From contig NC_081405.1 in assembly GCF_030272615.1 (NCBI RefSeq), positions 151,754,113 through 151,818,112 of the forward strand: a stretch of DNA of 64,000 bases, given 5' to 3'. The notes under the pieces were generated by a model. The model saw only the letters and a list, made by a program, of their open reading frames with translations. It ran no database searches and had not been told where the DNA came from. This DNA is from Cryptomeria japonica (taxonomy: Eukaryota; Streptophyta; Pinopsida; Cupressales; Cupressaceae). Below are positions 23,560 through 34,368 of the stretch, in pieces. The position numbers and the translations under genes were made by a program. The stretch's first letter is position 1, and each line of letters starts with the position of its first letter.

Positions 23560-25347
23560 GGCCTTAGCGGCTTCTCTGAGATCATTGTTCTTCTATTTCA
23601 GTTGAATGTCTTTCATTTTTGTCTCCATATCAGTGGTGGTCTGCCTGGTCCTTCGCCTGGAGATTTGATGAGTAGAGCTAGAGGTCGGTATATCTTCAAC
23701 GATTACCAAATCCTTATTCTGATTTTTCCTCTCTAAGTGATCCACCAAGGCATTCATGTTTTGAGAAGAAACTCTAAAGACCTCAAGACTGTGGTTCATG
23801 AATCTTTTCAATGCCTTCTCAATTTGAGCAACCCAATTGATGATGTTATCATTATTCGCCTCAATCTTTTCTTTAACAATTCTAATAACATCCTCCAGAT
23901 GTTTCAAATCCCCTTTTATCAGGTGTTTTTCCAACCAGTCTTGCATCTCAATTTCCTCCTCAACTTCACTGGTTTCCACATCCTCACTCTTTTTCTCCAA
24001 ATTTGTTTCCTTAATCAAATTGTGTATCTTATTTTCCAGGTCCCTCTATTTTCTCTGAATGCTTGTTATGTTGTCAATAACCCACTTTTGGAGATTGAAA
24101 GAATCCAGTATGCAATTTCGGGCAATATTCAAAATAGTATTCACCGAATCCCTACCCTACTAAGTGCTCACGGATTTAGGGTTGTCTTCCTCTATTGAGT
24201 TCGGGACGACATTCCTGCTATCTGAACCCATAGGGTTAGAATCAGGGTTTTCAGAATTGGCATCTTTTTTCCCTTCCTCCTCTTCTCCAGCATTCTCTTC
24301 CTTCTCACTCTCCATTTCAGTCTCAACCTCCTTCCCCTTTTCCTCCTCCAAATCATCATTCACCTCCGTGTCCACATTATCAATGTCATCTCTCCCTTTT
24401 TTATGGGTAGGGGCATTAGACAGGTCATCATCAGTCTCAGAATCATTACAACTCTCAGAAACATGTGCATTAGTTAGCAGGTAATCATCCTTGCTAACCC
24501 TAGCTTTTTCCTTTAGGTGTTCGTAAATGAGAAAAATAAGCCTCTGATGGGCTATGGGGTAAGATTTTGGCTTTTTGGCGTGGTCAGCCAAGCTCTCATT
24601 TGGACAAGAAGCTAAATAAAAGGGCAGAGAAATCTTAACCCCATGGCGGAAATGATTGAGAATTGCAAAATGATAATTGTAGACTTTAGTAAATCTACCA
24701 TCAACAGTAAGGAATTCCATCAAAACCCTTAACACTTTCTACCAAAAAGACTTTACCTGCTGGGGGAGGTAGTAAGAGACATTGTCTTTCTTGGCAAGTC
24801 GAGCCTTCTCATCCTTAGTTTTCGAGAAGTTTTTAATCGCTTCAGCAGCAAACTTCTGGTCTCTATAGAATTTTATGCCCTCCTTCTGAAGTCCCGTAAC
24901 CTCCGCAACCAAATCCTCATCAATCTTCCAGGTCTCCCCAAACAAAGTGACTTTGTTGCTGTTCCAACCCCTAGCAAAGCCTTGCGACACTGATTTTCTG
25001 CTACCATGCAGCTTTTCCATATAGTCGGTGAATCCATATCTATGAAGCCTCCTCCACACTTTCCGCTCACTCTTCCAGTTCTCACAACCAGAGGGCTCGT
25101 TCCAGTTTAAGTTACCTCCCATATTGAACATCAGGTCAAAGTCCCCAATGGTGTATCTCACAATTTGCAGGCCTAGATTTAACCACAGGTTCTTGAGCAA
25201 AATTTTGGGGTAACAAAACAGAGTCCCATCCGTGATTTTAAAGAAAATAATAATGGCCGCACAGATCCAGCACTTATTATTATAATCCCCATCACACATA
25301 TGATCATAAAAATGATGCCTAATAACAATCATTAACTGATAATTCAA
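23560..25347 (-). pseudogene. ORF downstream of the LINE RNase H, unknown function
   Basis: One frame runs from 25347 to 24736, then after a TAG (SFW/stop/KVLRVLMEF, probably TGG to TAG) continues to about 24160, and a further coiled-coil part is at 23593-24018. Features are GFTDYMEKLHGSRK, DEDLVAEVTGLQKEGIKFYR, LTVDGRFTKVYNYHFAILNH and ISLPFYLASCPNESLADH, then a very acidic stretch (DLEEEKGKEVETEMESEKEE) and a helical C-terminus. Similar proteins are, to my recollection, common in conifer annotations as uncharacterised transposon-associated proteins. The fold is not known to me. It is unusual to find it after the RNase H of a LINE; it may be a second LINE ORF or an adjacent captured gene. 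Confidence 0.6.
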
Positions 25348-25400
25348 TTTGCCCCCAAACTCTGTCTTTGATTTATGGACCCCAAAAGGTAATCATGATT

Positions 25401-25990
25401 TTAACTTGACCCATTTATGCGATCAAATAATAATTGCTCCCTAACATCCCTTTTACATTGGACCTCTCTGATATATTTAACCTCCACCTCTAAATTGACC
25501 CCTTCATTAGCTAAAAGGTCTGGAACCTTATTGCCTTCCCTTAGAGTGTGAGTTATGAGAATACTATCATAGTCATTTAATAACTTTTTAGCACTTTCAA
25601 TCAAATTAGTAATATTCCAAGATGAGGAACTAGTACCTTTAAGAGCCTGAATGATGTTGAGGGAGTCCCCTTCCAACCAAATTTTTAAAATTTGAATCCT
25701 TGAGCAAGCTGGAGGCTTTTTAGCATAGCCTGAGCTTTAGCCACATGATTATTTTGGACCCCAAAAGGAGAAGCTATAGCAGCAATACAAACACCTTGAG
25801 CATTTCTGATGACTCCTCCCCCACTGGATTTCCCAAGGTTGCCTTTAGCAGCCCCATCAAAATTCACCTTGATCCATCCATGATCGGGAAATCTCCAAAG
25901 AATATTATCTCTCCTTGTCTTATTGTTAGATCTGCAAACTTTATGGATTAAGTTCCATTCAGTAAGGATGCCTTTTTCAATTTCATTCAT
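25401..25990 (-). pseudogene. LINE RNase H domain
   Basis: The frame has HGWIKVNFDGAAKGNLGKSS (first Asp in NFDGA), GGGVIRNAQGVCIAAIASP, EGDSLNIIQALKG (Asp in GDS) and LREGNKVPDLLANEG (last Asp). This is the RVT_3-type RNase H found at the end of plant LINE polyproteins. A stop at about 25682 divides it. The Glu expected in the A-E-A helix is Gln (AKAQAML), so activity is unlikely even in the parent. Confidence 0.85.
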
Positions 25991-26025
25991 ATCAATAAAA
26001 AACCATTGTTTATTGTTCCTGTGAG

Positions 26026-26079
26026 GAATATTTCACCCCCCCCCTGTCTCAGTGTTCTTGGATTCCATTTATTCCAACA
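26026..26079 (+). repeat. Element E 3' LTR, last part
   Basis: TTCACCCCCCCCCTGTCTCA through TTATTCCAACA matches the end of the 5' LTR (17456-17503). The CTTTA duplication follows at 26080-26084. Confidence 0.85.
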
Positions 26080-26084
26080 CTTTA

Positions 26085-27131
26085 CATACTAGATTATAGG
26101 GCTTTACAATCTTAGGTATATCTCTAACTGCCTTAGTTGAACTGATCTTTACCATGCAATCAAAATTCACATGACATAGCCTTTTGTGCCAAAGCCAACT
26201 CTCATCAATTTGTGCAATCAAACATGTCTTCTCACCGGAATTCAAATGAAATATATTACCTTTTGTCTGAGTACCAGTTGCAATCTCCAATCCAAATCTA
26301 TTAATGATCTTGCATTTTCCATCCTTGAATTGTAATTGAAATCCCTTATCCACCAACTGTCCTACACTTAAAAGATTATTCCTTAAACCTTCAACATAAT
26401 AAACATTATCAATATTGTGCTTACCATCTAATGAGAGAGTTCCTCTTCCTTTGATCATTCATGCTTTGTCATCTCCAAATCTAACAAGACTGCCATCAAA
26501 TTCTTGCAAAGATAGAAACTTCCTTTTATCTCCAGTCATATGCTGTGAACATCCACTGTCAATTACCCATTCATCTTTATCTTAAATTTTAGCAGCAATG
26601 GCCTTTTCTTCAAGTACATTCCCTTCTAGTACCGGGTCATCTCCTTGATAGCCAAGAACACCCATTCCTTTCCATTGTCGAAACCACTAGTAGAGTCTTG
26701 TGTCGGTTCATCAATAGAATCAGTCACACCTTCCTCATCAACAAAGTAACATGATTTATCTCTATATCTCTTGTACTTGTTCTTGTTCTGATATTTGGGG
26801 TTAGGCTTAAAAGATATTCTAGCTCTTTCTTCAAATCTTGAATTCCTTTCAGGACATCTATATGCAAAATGACCTACCTTATTACATGCAAAACATTTAA
26901 AGGGTGATTTTCATTCATACTTACTTCCTACCGATCCTTTAGGTACTCTTCTAGCAAATATGGCTTCAAGTTTCTCAAAATCTTCATCTTCCTTCTTCAT
27001 ATCTTCCAGTTCCTTTGCATACAAAGCTTTCCAATCTTGCTTGTCTATTGATGATGTAAATACATGAAAAGTAGGTTCAGACTTCATAGCTCTAGAAGGT
27101 CCAAATTTTTCAAGCTCAAAAGCAGATAATT
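26085..27131 (-). pseudogene. Copia C1 gag C-terminus, protease and gag-pre-integrase
   Basis: From 27131 leftwards: the Gag C-terminal part (FELEKFGPSRAMKSEP, KQDWKALYAKELEDMKKED), a CCHC knuckle (CFACNKVGHFAYRCPE, about 26860-26900), a linker, then protease with DEWVIDSGCSQHMTGDKRKF near 26530-26580, and the gag-pre-integrase block (DNVYYVEGLRNNLLSVGQL, SWLWHKRLCHVNFDCM) ending PYNLVCK where E is inserted. The protease DSG motif is intact. Stops lie between Gag and the knuckle (about 26910), near 26580 and before MIKGRGTLSLD. The first part of Gag is cut off by LTR F at 27132. Confidence 0.85.
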
Positions 27132-27747
27132 TGTTGGAATCTGAGAACACTGAGAGGGGGGGTGAATCAGTGTTATACAGAATGATCAATTTTAACCTTA
27201 TTAAAACATGCATACACCAACCGGTATACTGGTACATATAGAATTGAAAGAAGTAAAGCAACCAATAAGCCAATCACAAAAATGAATACCATAACACACA
27301 GAGTTATACATGGAAAACCTCAAAAAGAAAAAACCACGGTGAGATTTGTGACCCACAATATCAATCCACTGGCCATATGAAGAGATATTACAAAATATAG
27401 GGGCCTAGACTTGCAGGAAGGCTTACAGCCTAGAGCACACTGCTCAATCACAAAAGGAGCCTCACTAACTACATACAAATCTAGAATACAATCTGGAGAA
27501 ATGATTGAACTGCAAAGATATCTTCTATGCCTGAATAAAGTTCTGGTATGAAACCCTAAACCCTTTACCGGAATACCCCTTCCATAAATATCCTCACATA
27601 CATGATCTCTCTCATATGTTTTGCATCTCCTTCACTATCTCCTTCCTAATACATATTCACATGATATATCAAAATGATCTAACCAACTGACCTATATACC
27701 CTTTACAATTCATCATGTCTTGTGTCAGCTTACAAAGATAAATACTA
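27132..27747 (-). mobile_element. Copia-like LTR F (partial, interrupted by element B)
   Basis: Begins TGTTGGAATCTGAGAACACTG in plus orientation and follows the E-type LTR on the minus strand: GGGTGAATCAGTG, CCACGGTGAGATTTGTGACCC, ATAGGGGCCTAGACTTGCAG. It sits inside the Gag frame of C1, with no primer site at its inner edge, so it is an insertion (solo LTR or an element whose rest lies to the right of the window), not the 5' LTR of C1. Element B interrupts it at 27748. Confidence 0.7.
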
Positions 27748-29152
27748 TGTGCGGGAAAAGCGGGTCGATGGAACTTAAAATGTGAAAAAATGAAGTTCAA
27801 AGAGGCTTGCTCACGCACCCACAGAACTTCTTGGTGCAAGCTATGGAGTCATGAAGGGTGACTCGGCTTCCCAAGGTTGGTTCCATGGTTCTCTATCTCA
27901 CAAGGTCCCTCAAGCCAATGCCTTTGCTCTCAAATCACTGAGCAAAGTGACTTAGGGATGACAAATGCAAGAACGAGGGATGTTTTGGTTGATTTTATTA
28001 TGAAATGAATCCTAAGCTATGCATGATCTTACAAATGCAATAAACTAGATTATAAGATGACAAGATTAGTAGCAAGACTATCTTAGCATGATATACTAGT
28101 CTATGATTAAGCTAAATGATAAGGAAAATACTCTAAACATGCATATTTAGATTAATTCCTGTTTAAAAGAGAGGCTAAATGATGAGCATAAATGAGATAT
28201 TAAATCTTGCATGGATTTGAGTATAAGTATGATGCTAAAGACTTGGCTGATCTTAAAATGGAGGAATGAGAGCTCTATTTATAGCAACAATAGGGCAATG
28301 GATGGCCAGGATTGAAAGAGTTAATCAAGGGTTGAGTTTGGAAGTTGGTAATCCATGTTTGCAATTCTCACCAATGAAATGGTGTCAATTGTTAACATAA
28401 GACTGGTTGAGAGAAGGGGTTGGAGACATTAAATGCCTGAGAAGACCTCATGGTTACCTTAGGGGGTAAGGGTTAAGGTTAGGTTAAGATTATCCATTGG
28501 ATAAAGTTGTTACCCAAAGGATAAACTCTTGTGCAAGGTTTAAGGGATAACCATGGTCAAAGCAATGAATGCTTGATGAGACCCTTGGGTTAAATTGAGG
28601 GTTGAGTTTAGAAAAAGTCTCTAATCATGCAAGAGGGTTGAGTTAACTATTAATGGTTTGGAAGAGAAAGTTGTTGGAGACTTGAAGCCTTTAATGGTTA
28701 TCAAAGACTTTGAGGGTTTGAGAAGTGACTTCCTCTTGCTTAGGGATGTGACAATATTTAGGAGATGGGTTAGGCTAATTTAGAAGTGATTAGAAGAATC
28801 TAGAAGAGGGTTTAGGATGCAAGTGGGAGATGTAGGAAAATGCAAGTGGGTGAGGGATAATAGGTTTAATTAAAATAAATTGTTTTATTTTAATTTGGTT
28901 GCAAGTGGAGGTTTGTAAATAAATTAGATTTATTTAATTGGGATTCCCTATTTAATTAAAAGGTTTAGAAGAATAGATTTAATTAAATAAAATGATTTAT
29001 TCAATTAAATAACCTAAAAGGGGTTAATTGAATTTAATTAAATAAATTGAGTAATTTACTTAATTAAATAGACGAATGTGGATAATTTAATTAAATAGAG
29101 AAATGAACATAAAATATTCATTTAGGAATATAGTCATTTTTATACATCTACA
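27748..29152 (-). repeat. Element B 3' LTR
   Basis: A 1405-base LTR from TGTGCGGGAAAAGCGGGTC to TATACATCTACA. A plant-type TATA box, CTATAAATAG on the minus strand, is at 28275-28284. The last 280 bases are AT-rich and built from TTTAATTAAATAAA-like pieces in both orientations. It matches 45955-46474 and 62680-63370 closely. Confidence 0.9.
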
Positions 29153-29167
29153 TTTTGCCCCTCTTTG
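29153..29167 (-). other. Element B polypurine tract
   Basis: The minus strand reads CAAAGAGGGGCAAAA directly before the LTR. Element C has the same tract at 47265-47278. Confidence 0.85.
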
Positions 29168-29499
29168 AAGTGATGTGTGTGCACATGTTAATTCAAAGAA
29201 AATGATGTGTCGCTAAAATTTGATTATGATCAATGTTGTTTTTAGATTTTTATGTCGTGCCCCAGATTTGATGTGTGATGCCCCAAATTTGATAAACGAT
29301 GTTTGATAATGCCCCCTTGGGAGATGAATCAAAATTTGGAAAATTTGATTTGTTTTGATAATTGTGTTTGCATTGTAAAATTTTGGCTATGTGGAATGCT
29401 AAAATTGATTCATCTCCCGATATTGATGTGTGCGAGGATACAAGGAAGACCACGAGCGAATTACATGCTCAATCCCCTAACCCTAATTTTATTTTACCC

Positions 29500-29508
29500 T
29501 ATAAAAGG
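29500..29508 (+). promoter_or_regulatory. TATA box of PMD-B
   Basis: TATAAAAGG lies 81 bases before the ATG at 29581, the right spacing for a short 5' leader. Element C has TATAAAATA at the corresponding place. This supports a plus-strand promoter inside the element, opposite to the LTR promoter. Confidence 0.65.
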
Positions 29509-29739
29509 GGAAAAGTGCATTGTTTTGTCTCATTTGTGCTTGTTGTCCTTGGAGAGAGAGACTTTTGGAGAGAAGACAAAATGTCTATTTTGTATTCTAC
29601 GCATCGATTCGAGCACGTTCGGAGGTATCAGAGGCCTGCCACGTATGGACCACCAGTAAGTCAACCTTTTTTACCCCTTTTTGATTTTTGATTTTGTTAT
29701 TTTTGGTCATGTTTTGAATTTTGGCATGTGGATTTTTTT

Positions 29740-30205
29740 GTTTTAGCGCATAGGGGTCATCGGTTAGCGCATACAAAAAATTTTGTAGCACATAAGGTTT
29801 TAGATTTTGGGCAACGTCCAAAAACTTAGGGCAGTACATAGATTTGCTAGGTTAGCGCATAGTCGTTGATTAGCGCATTAGGGACACAGGGTAGTGCAGA
29901 GGGTTAAACGGGTAGCACATCAGGTAAACCTAGCGCATTGGGTGCACAGGGGGTCGCATGGGTAGGGGTAAGTAGCACGTAGGTCTGACCCAGTGCATAA
30001 GGTTAGAGAGGTAGTGCAGACACGGGCTAGGTTAGCGCATGGGATAGGTTTAGCGCTTAGGGTAGATTAGATGACACATTGGAAGAAACAGATAGTGCAT
30101 AGAGTCAATCTAGCGCGTGGGGTAGATAGGATAGCGTGTGGAGAAAACAGGTTAGCGCATGAGTAGGATTTCAGCGCGTAGCCAAATTTATTTAGCGCTT
30201 GTGGT
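29740..30205 (+). repeat. Element B motif array 1 (TAGCGCAT) in the PMD intron
   Basis: About seven exact TAGCGCAT copies and more than ten near copies (TAGTGCAT, TAGCACAT, TAGCGCTT, TAGCGCGT) spaced about 15-40 bases. On the plus strand, which is the sense of PMD-B. The same motif on the minus strand fills parts of the gag leader at 43697-44080 and 45588-45875. Confidence 0.85.
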
Positions 30206-30329
30206 AGGTTTTGCGAGATAGGATGATTTGTGAATGAGGAAAATTTATAGGATAAGGTCAATTTTGCTGGGATAGGTGTAAATTGTTCGTTTCTATGTCT
30301 GTTGTCATGGTTTTGATAGTTTGTCCAAT

Positions 30330-30645
30330 ATGAGTGTTGATATAACTTGGTTTGATTTGCGATTTTTCAAGTTATCTATAGATATTAATGTGAAATTGAT
30401 ATGAACTTGATTTGATTTGCATTGTTTCAAGTTGATAAATGTGGAGCTTGAATTATGTTACAAGCTGATATGATTGTGGAACTTGATTTGTTTGACAAGT
30501 TGATATGGGTTGGAAACTTGAGTTGTGTTACAAGTTGATGTGATGTGGAAACTTGAGTTGCGTTACAAGTTTGATATGATTTTTGAAAACTTGAGTTGTG
30601 TTACAAGTTGATATGGATGGATATGATATAGAACTTGATTAGATT
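30330..30645 (+). repeat. Second repeat block in the PMD-B intron
   Basis: Imperfect repeats of about 32 bases with core GGAAACTTGAGTTGTGTTAC and AAGTTGATATG, lying near the acceptor. The intron of element C has its own, different, block at the same place. Confidence 0.75.
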
Positions 30646-30950
30646 TTCAAAGTTTTCAAGTTTTTGATGTGATTTTGATTTTGATATCTATGTTTTGATG
30701 AGGAAACTAATATTGGACTTGTTTTGCTTTTTGATAGGAGCGATTGGGAGTGGTTCAGTCACGTGAGCGGTTCCCTAGACCATAAGCATTGATACCACGG
30801 TTGTCACAGGCTGATCTAGAGATTATTGATAGATGTGGCCTGTCTTCCCTACTAGATATGTCTCGATTTACTGTGAACTAGGGTTTACTTACAGCTCTGG
30901 CAGAGAGATGGCATAGTGACAAGAATACCTTCCACTTTGCCACATGTGAG

Positions 30951-32201
30951 TGTAAAGCGGAAAATCGAACCCTAGGTGTTCTCCCCCACTCCAAGGAGAA
31001 AGGAGGCCACTAGGGTTGACGGTTTTCACTTAGGAGGGACTTTACATTCAAAAGAGGGGTTGAAACCCACAAGATCCAATCCCACACAATGCAAGACTGG
31101 ATTCTAAATGAGTTTCAAGGGTTGAGACATCAAGGATACCCTCTTTTGTAAAGAATGTAGATAGAAAGATTGAACTAGGAATGCATGTAAAGTAAGAAAG
31201 ATTCGCTTATAAACAGAGATAGGGATACGGGATGAAGCTGCGGACCTGGAATTAGCAGTAAAATGTCGAGATGATGTTGTTCTACAATTCGGGCGAAAGT
31301 TGACCGGACGATGGCGCCCGGCGTGCACACGGTCCTCTGAAAAATCCGCGAAACGAAGGGGGATCTGTTCGTCTCTGCACAAGGATTCCAGATCTTCAAT
31401 TACAGCCGCGTACCTGCAACCTACACACAGAAAAGAGAGGACGATTGGGGGGTTATGGATTAGGGGTTTGCCTTTAGGTCAAACCCCGGTTTTGGAATTA
31501 ACCAAGAAATGAGAATGCTGTAAATGTAAATGTTTGTAATGTAAACAAGTACTGATACCTTGTTGTAAGAATGTTTGTATTCTTACATGCGAAGGTGTAA
31601 TGAATGTTGTATTTTGTATGTTGTAAGTGATCTCCTCTTCAATGGTTGAATCCTTGTCTTGAATGCAACACTTATCCTTGAATGGAGACTTAGAATGCTC
31701 AATTGCTTGAAGGAATGCTTGAATGCTTGAATGTTTGAATGTTTGAATGTTTGAATATCGCTTCTGCCTCTTGCTTGCATATATTTTTCTCTTTTTCCCT
31801 TGCCTCCTTTTTCTACCTCCTCAAATGGGAGGGCAAATGTAGTTTATATACTTGTCAATTAGGGCTGATAGACTGATTTTTCTGACCTTGGGCCGACCAG
31901 GAAACATTATTTCCCAATTTGCAAACTTAAAGACCCGATGCCCAAAAGAGACCGGGCCCAAAATAGGGCCAGGGACCAGGGCGCTAGGTGCCATGGTCCT
32001 GAGGGACCAGGGCACTGGGTGCCATGGTCCCACCTCCCGGGACAGCAGGGTGCAAGGAGGATCAGGCCAGGGTGCTGAAAAATGCAGTTTTTGGTGTCGT
32101 AAACAGGTTTCGGGGTCTCCATTCAGGTTCAACGTTGCACCGCCATCATGAAGACCCAAATGTAGTCGAAATTGCAAGTGTCACAATTTTAGGATGCTAC
32201 A
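30951..32201 (+). mobile_element. Solo LTR inside PMD-B exon 2
   Basis: A 1251-base insertion starting TGTAAAGCGG and ending GGATGCTACA, flanked by GTGAG at 30946-30950 and 32202-32206. Removing it and one duplication rejoins the PMD reading frame between NTFHF and IIVTLED. It has TG...CA ends but no internal region, so it is a solo LTR; its strand is uncertain. It contains GGTGCCATGGTCC units at 31975-32035, as in element A, and an 8-base repeat at 31683-31756. Confidence 0.85.
31683..31756 (+). repeat. Short tandem repeat in the solo LTR
   Basis: Nine or so units of TGAATGCT or TGAATGTT (8 bases) in a row. Confidence 0.85.
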
Positions 32202-34040
32202 GTGAGATTATAGTGACCCTAGAGGATTGTTACCGGATCCTGCGTATACCTGTAGTAGGTGCACTATTACCTTATGAGCAGTCAGAGGAGGGTGGGATAG
32301 AGGCACTTCACTGGAAAGTTCATGATGACATAGTTTGTAGATATGAGATTCCTTGGTAGGAGTTTTTGGATTTGGACTATGTGCCTCTTCCATTGGTACT
32401 GGCAGGCTTTATAGATGGTTTCCTATGTCCCGACCATAGGTCGAAGGGACTATCTGTAGGATGGGGATTGGTGCTGGAGGAGATTGTGACACAGGGTCAC
32501 AGGTTCGCATGGGGATCGGCTATGCTAAACCACTTCTACAAGGACTTGCATGAGGTAGTATACTTGGGTTACGACAGTTTGTCAGCTGGCATGACACTTC
32601 TATAGGTATGGTGTTGGGAGCATATTCCCGCAGCTAGGCCACTGGCGGATAGAGATAGGCCTATTGGGTGTGCATATGCATATGGATACAAGGGGTTAGT
32701 TGTCTAGCGGAAGCTGGGCAAACTTGAGCATTGGAGGAGGGTATTGGATGACATTGATACGGTCGTCTGGCGACCTTATACAGATTGTGAGGTATGGCTG
32801 AGGATGGGCTGGAGATGCCATACGTCTTCATGACCCGATTTTTGATAGGGCGGACCTCGTTTATGATCGAGAGATTTTTGGTTACTAGAGTTTTGCGGCA
32901 GTATGGTCATCAGCAGGGGATACCACAAGGGACCTATTTGTATGCGTGTCGGAGGCAGGATATACTAGATTGGGGTATGACTATTGATAGTGCAGTGGTC
33001 GTAGAGGAGTTTCTGTAGTTAGTGGGCCAAATATGGGACTACGCCCCTGAGATACTAGATCCTGGTATGATGAATGAGTTTGCCCAATTGTTCGAAGCTC
33101 GTGTCGTGGTGAGGATATCAGATCCAGTGGAGATGCGGCCCACCTTCGATGATAATGAGGATGAGGGAGGTGGAGATGGGGATGAGGGAGATGATGGAGG
33201 AGGTGGAGGAGGACAACAAGGGAGAGGAGATCAGGGGAGGAGAGGAGACAGAGGTAGAGATGGTGGTGATAGAGGGGTGCGGGTGGAGAGAGTAGTTTGA
33301 CAAGCTGTGATGGATAGAGGGAGAGGAGGTTTGGCGATTGGAGTAGGGGGTGAAGGGATAGTAGGAAAGGTGATAACAGCGGTGGGAGGGACTAATGAGT
33401 TGAGACGACTAGCTCAGAGGAGGAGGACTGATGTGTTACCTCCACCAGTATCGAGGATAGGGGGAAGGACGTGGAGTGCATCTTCCCAAGTACCTCTTCA
33501 GATCCAGGTTCTGACACATCGAGAGGATGCTCAGATTAAGACCCTATAGTTGACAGTGCAGCAACTGCAGGCACAGTTATTGGTGCAACAATGTCAGATT
33601 ACACAGCTGACCACAGAGCGGGATACTGTTTTGGAGCGGTTAGGTCGAGCTGAGGAGCTGGCAGGGAGTTTGCAGAGAGCAACAGCAGGTGGTCTGATGA
33701 GAGACACCTTGAGAGAGTTGGCTTTGAGAGCCAAGGAGGCAGAGTACTACTAGTGCCATTATGAGGATGCGGTGCCTAGGGAGCGCCAAGTGCAGAGTTT
33801 CATGCAGTCGAGATTGAGTCCATCTCGAGAGACTAGTTCATGGTCAGAGAGCAGAGGTGTGATGGGGCCTCATAGATAGGATCCACTTGGAGATCCAAGG
33901 GTTGGGACATCTGCATCGAGACCATCACCCTCGGGGGATAGTCATTCTTGAGAGATGTAGTCTCTATTGTATTTTTTATCATTGTTTTTGTTGTACTGGG
34001 TATAGACATGACAGATATTGTATATTGATCATTTGTTGAG

Positions 34041-34066
34041 ATATATATATATATATATATATATAT
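34041..34066. repeat. (AT)13 microsatellite
   Basis: Twenty-six bases of uninterrupted AT. Confidence 0.95.
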
Positions 34067-34185
34067 GACACCATTTTCATTGATCATGTGATGTGTTATG
34101 GATTTATGCTTTTTATATGCTTGTGCTTATTCTATGATGATGCAATGCTTAGATAGATGTATGTGATGTGAATGCATGATGTTAT

Positions 34186-34368
34186 GAGATATATCTTGAA
34201 AATGAGATGGATGATATGATATGCTGTGAGATGTATCTGGAAAATGAGATGCATGATATGATATGCTGTGAGAGGTATCTTTAAAATGAGATGTATGATA
34301 TGATATGTTGTGAGAGGTATCTTGAAAATGAGATGTATGATATGATTTGCTATGAGATGTATCTTGAT
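34186..34368 (+). repeat. 42-base tandem repeat
   Basis: Four full units and a partial one, each like GAGATGTATCTTGAAAATGA then GATGTATGATATGATATGCT GT. Copies differ at 2-5 positions. Confidence 0.85.

Larger units (their letters stand above)
23373..26025 (-). mobile_element. 5'-truncated LINE (L1-type) inserted in the element E 3' LTR
   Basis: The sequence between the two parts of the E 3' LTR carries, on the minus strand, the C-terminal RNase H of a plant LINE, then a second ORF, and ends with AAACCTGATTTTCCATAATAG. The reverse transcriptase and everything upstream are missing, as is usual for LINE copies. No poly(A) tail and no clear target duplication are visible, and about 40 bases of LTR appear lost at the junction. 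The edges are good to about 10 bases. Confidence 0.7.
16636..26079 (+). mobile_element. Element E: non-autonomous copia-like LTR retrotransposon
   Basis: The 5' LTR is at 16636-17503, followed by a primer site, a Gag-like ORF with zinc knuckles, a long second ORF and a polypurine tract. The 3' LTR starts at 22560 and ends at 26079 after a LINE insertion. Target duplication CTTTA is at 16631-16635 and 26080-26084, splitting copia C1 between its gag-pre-integrase region and integrase core. No protease, RT, RNase H or integrase is present, so pol must come from another element. Orientation is opposite to C1. Confidence 0.9.
29656..30737 (+). other. Intron of PMD-B
   Basis: Donor CCA/GTAAGT and acceptor TTTGATAG/GAG, phase 0, 1082 bases. 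The same intron with the same phase is present in element C (47673-48593). It contains two repeat blocks, described separately. Confidence 0.7.
29581..33951 (+). pseudogene. Element B antisense PMD gene, broken
   Basis: Exon 1 (29581-29655) encodes MSILYSTHRFEHVRRYQRP and ends at a GTAAGT donor; element C has MALVHRFDRVHRFQRP at the same place. Exon 2 starts at 30738. It holds LEIIDRCGLSSLLD, LLTALAERWHSDKNTFHF, then (after a solo LTR at 30951-32201) IIVTLEDCYRILRIPVVG, GFLCPDHRSKGLSVGWG, FAWGSAMLNHFYKDLHEVVY, VWCWEHIPAARP, LIGRTSFMIERFL, a Gly/Asp-rich run at 33150-33290 and a coiled coil at 33550-33750. These are the PMD blocks. Stops are found at about 30780, 30880, 32357, 32606, 32703, 33016, 33298, 33547 and 33751, and a frameshift near 32790. 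Most stops fit CAG, CAA or CGA changed by C to T. PMD proteins are nuclear; the role here is unknown. Confidence 0.85.

Noticed and set aside
23737-24484. Plus-strand open frames of 153 and 106 codons
   Set aside because: Complement of the acidic and coiled-coil protein on minus; Ser/Phe/Leu-rich shadow.
27132-27747. LTR F as the 5' LTR of copia C1
   Set aside because: Its inner edge runs straight into the middle of Gag with no primer binding site, and it resembles E-type LTRs more than the C1 LTR.
29740-30205. CRISPR-like array
   Set aside because: Repeats are short, degenerate and irregularly spaced and lie in a plant retrotransposon intron; no cas genes.
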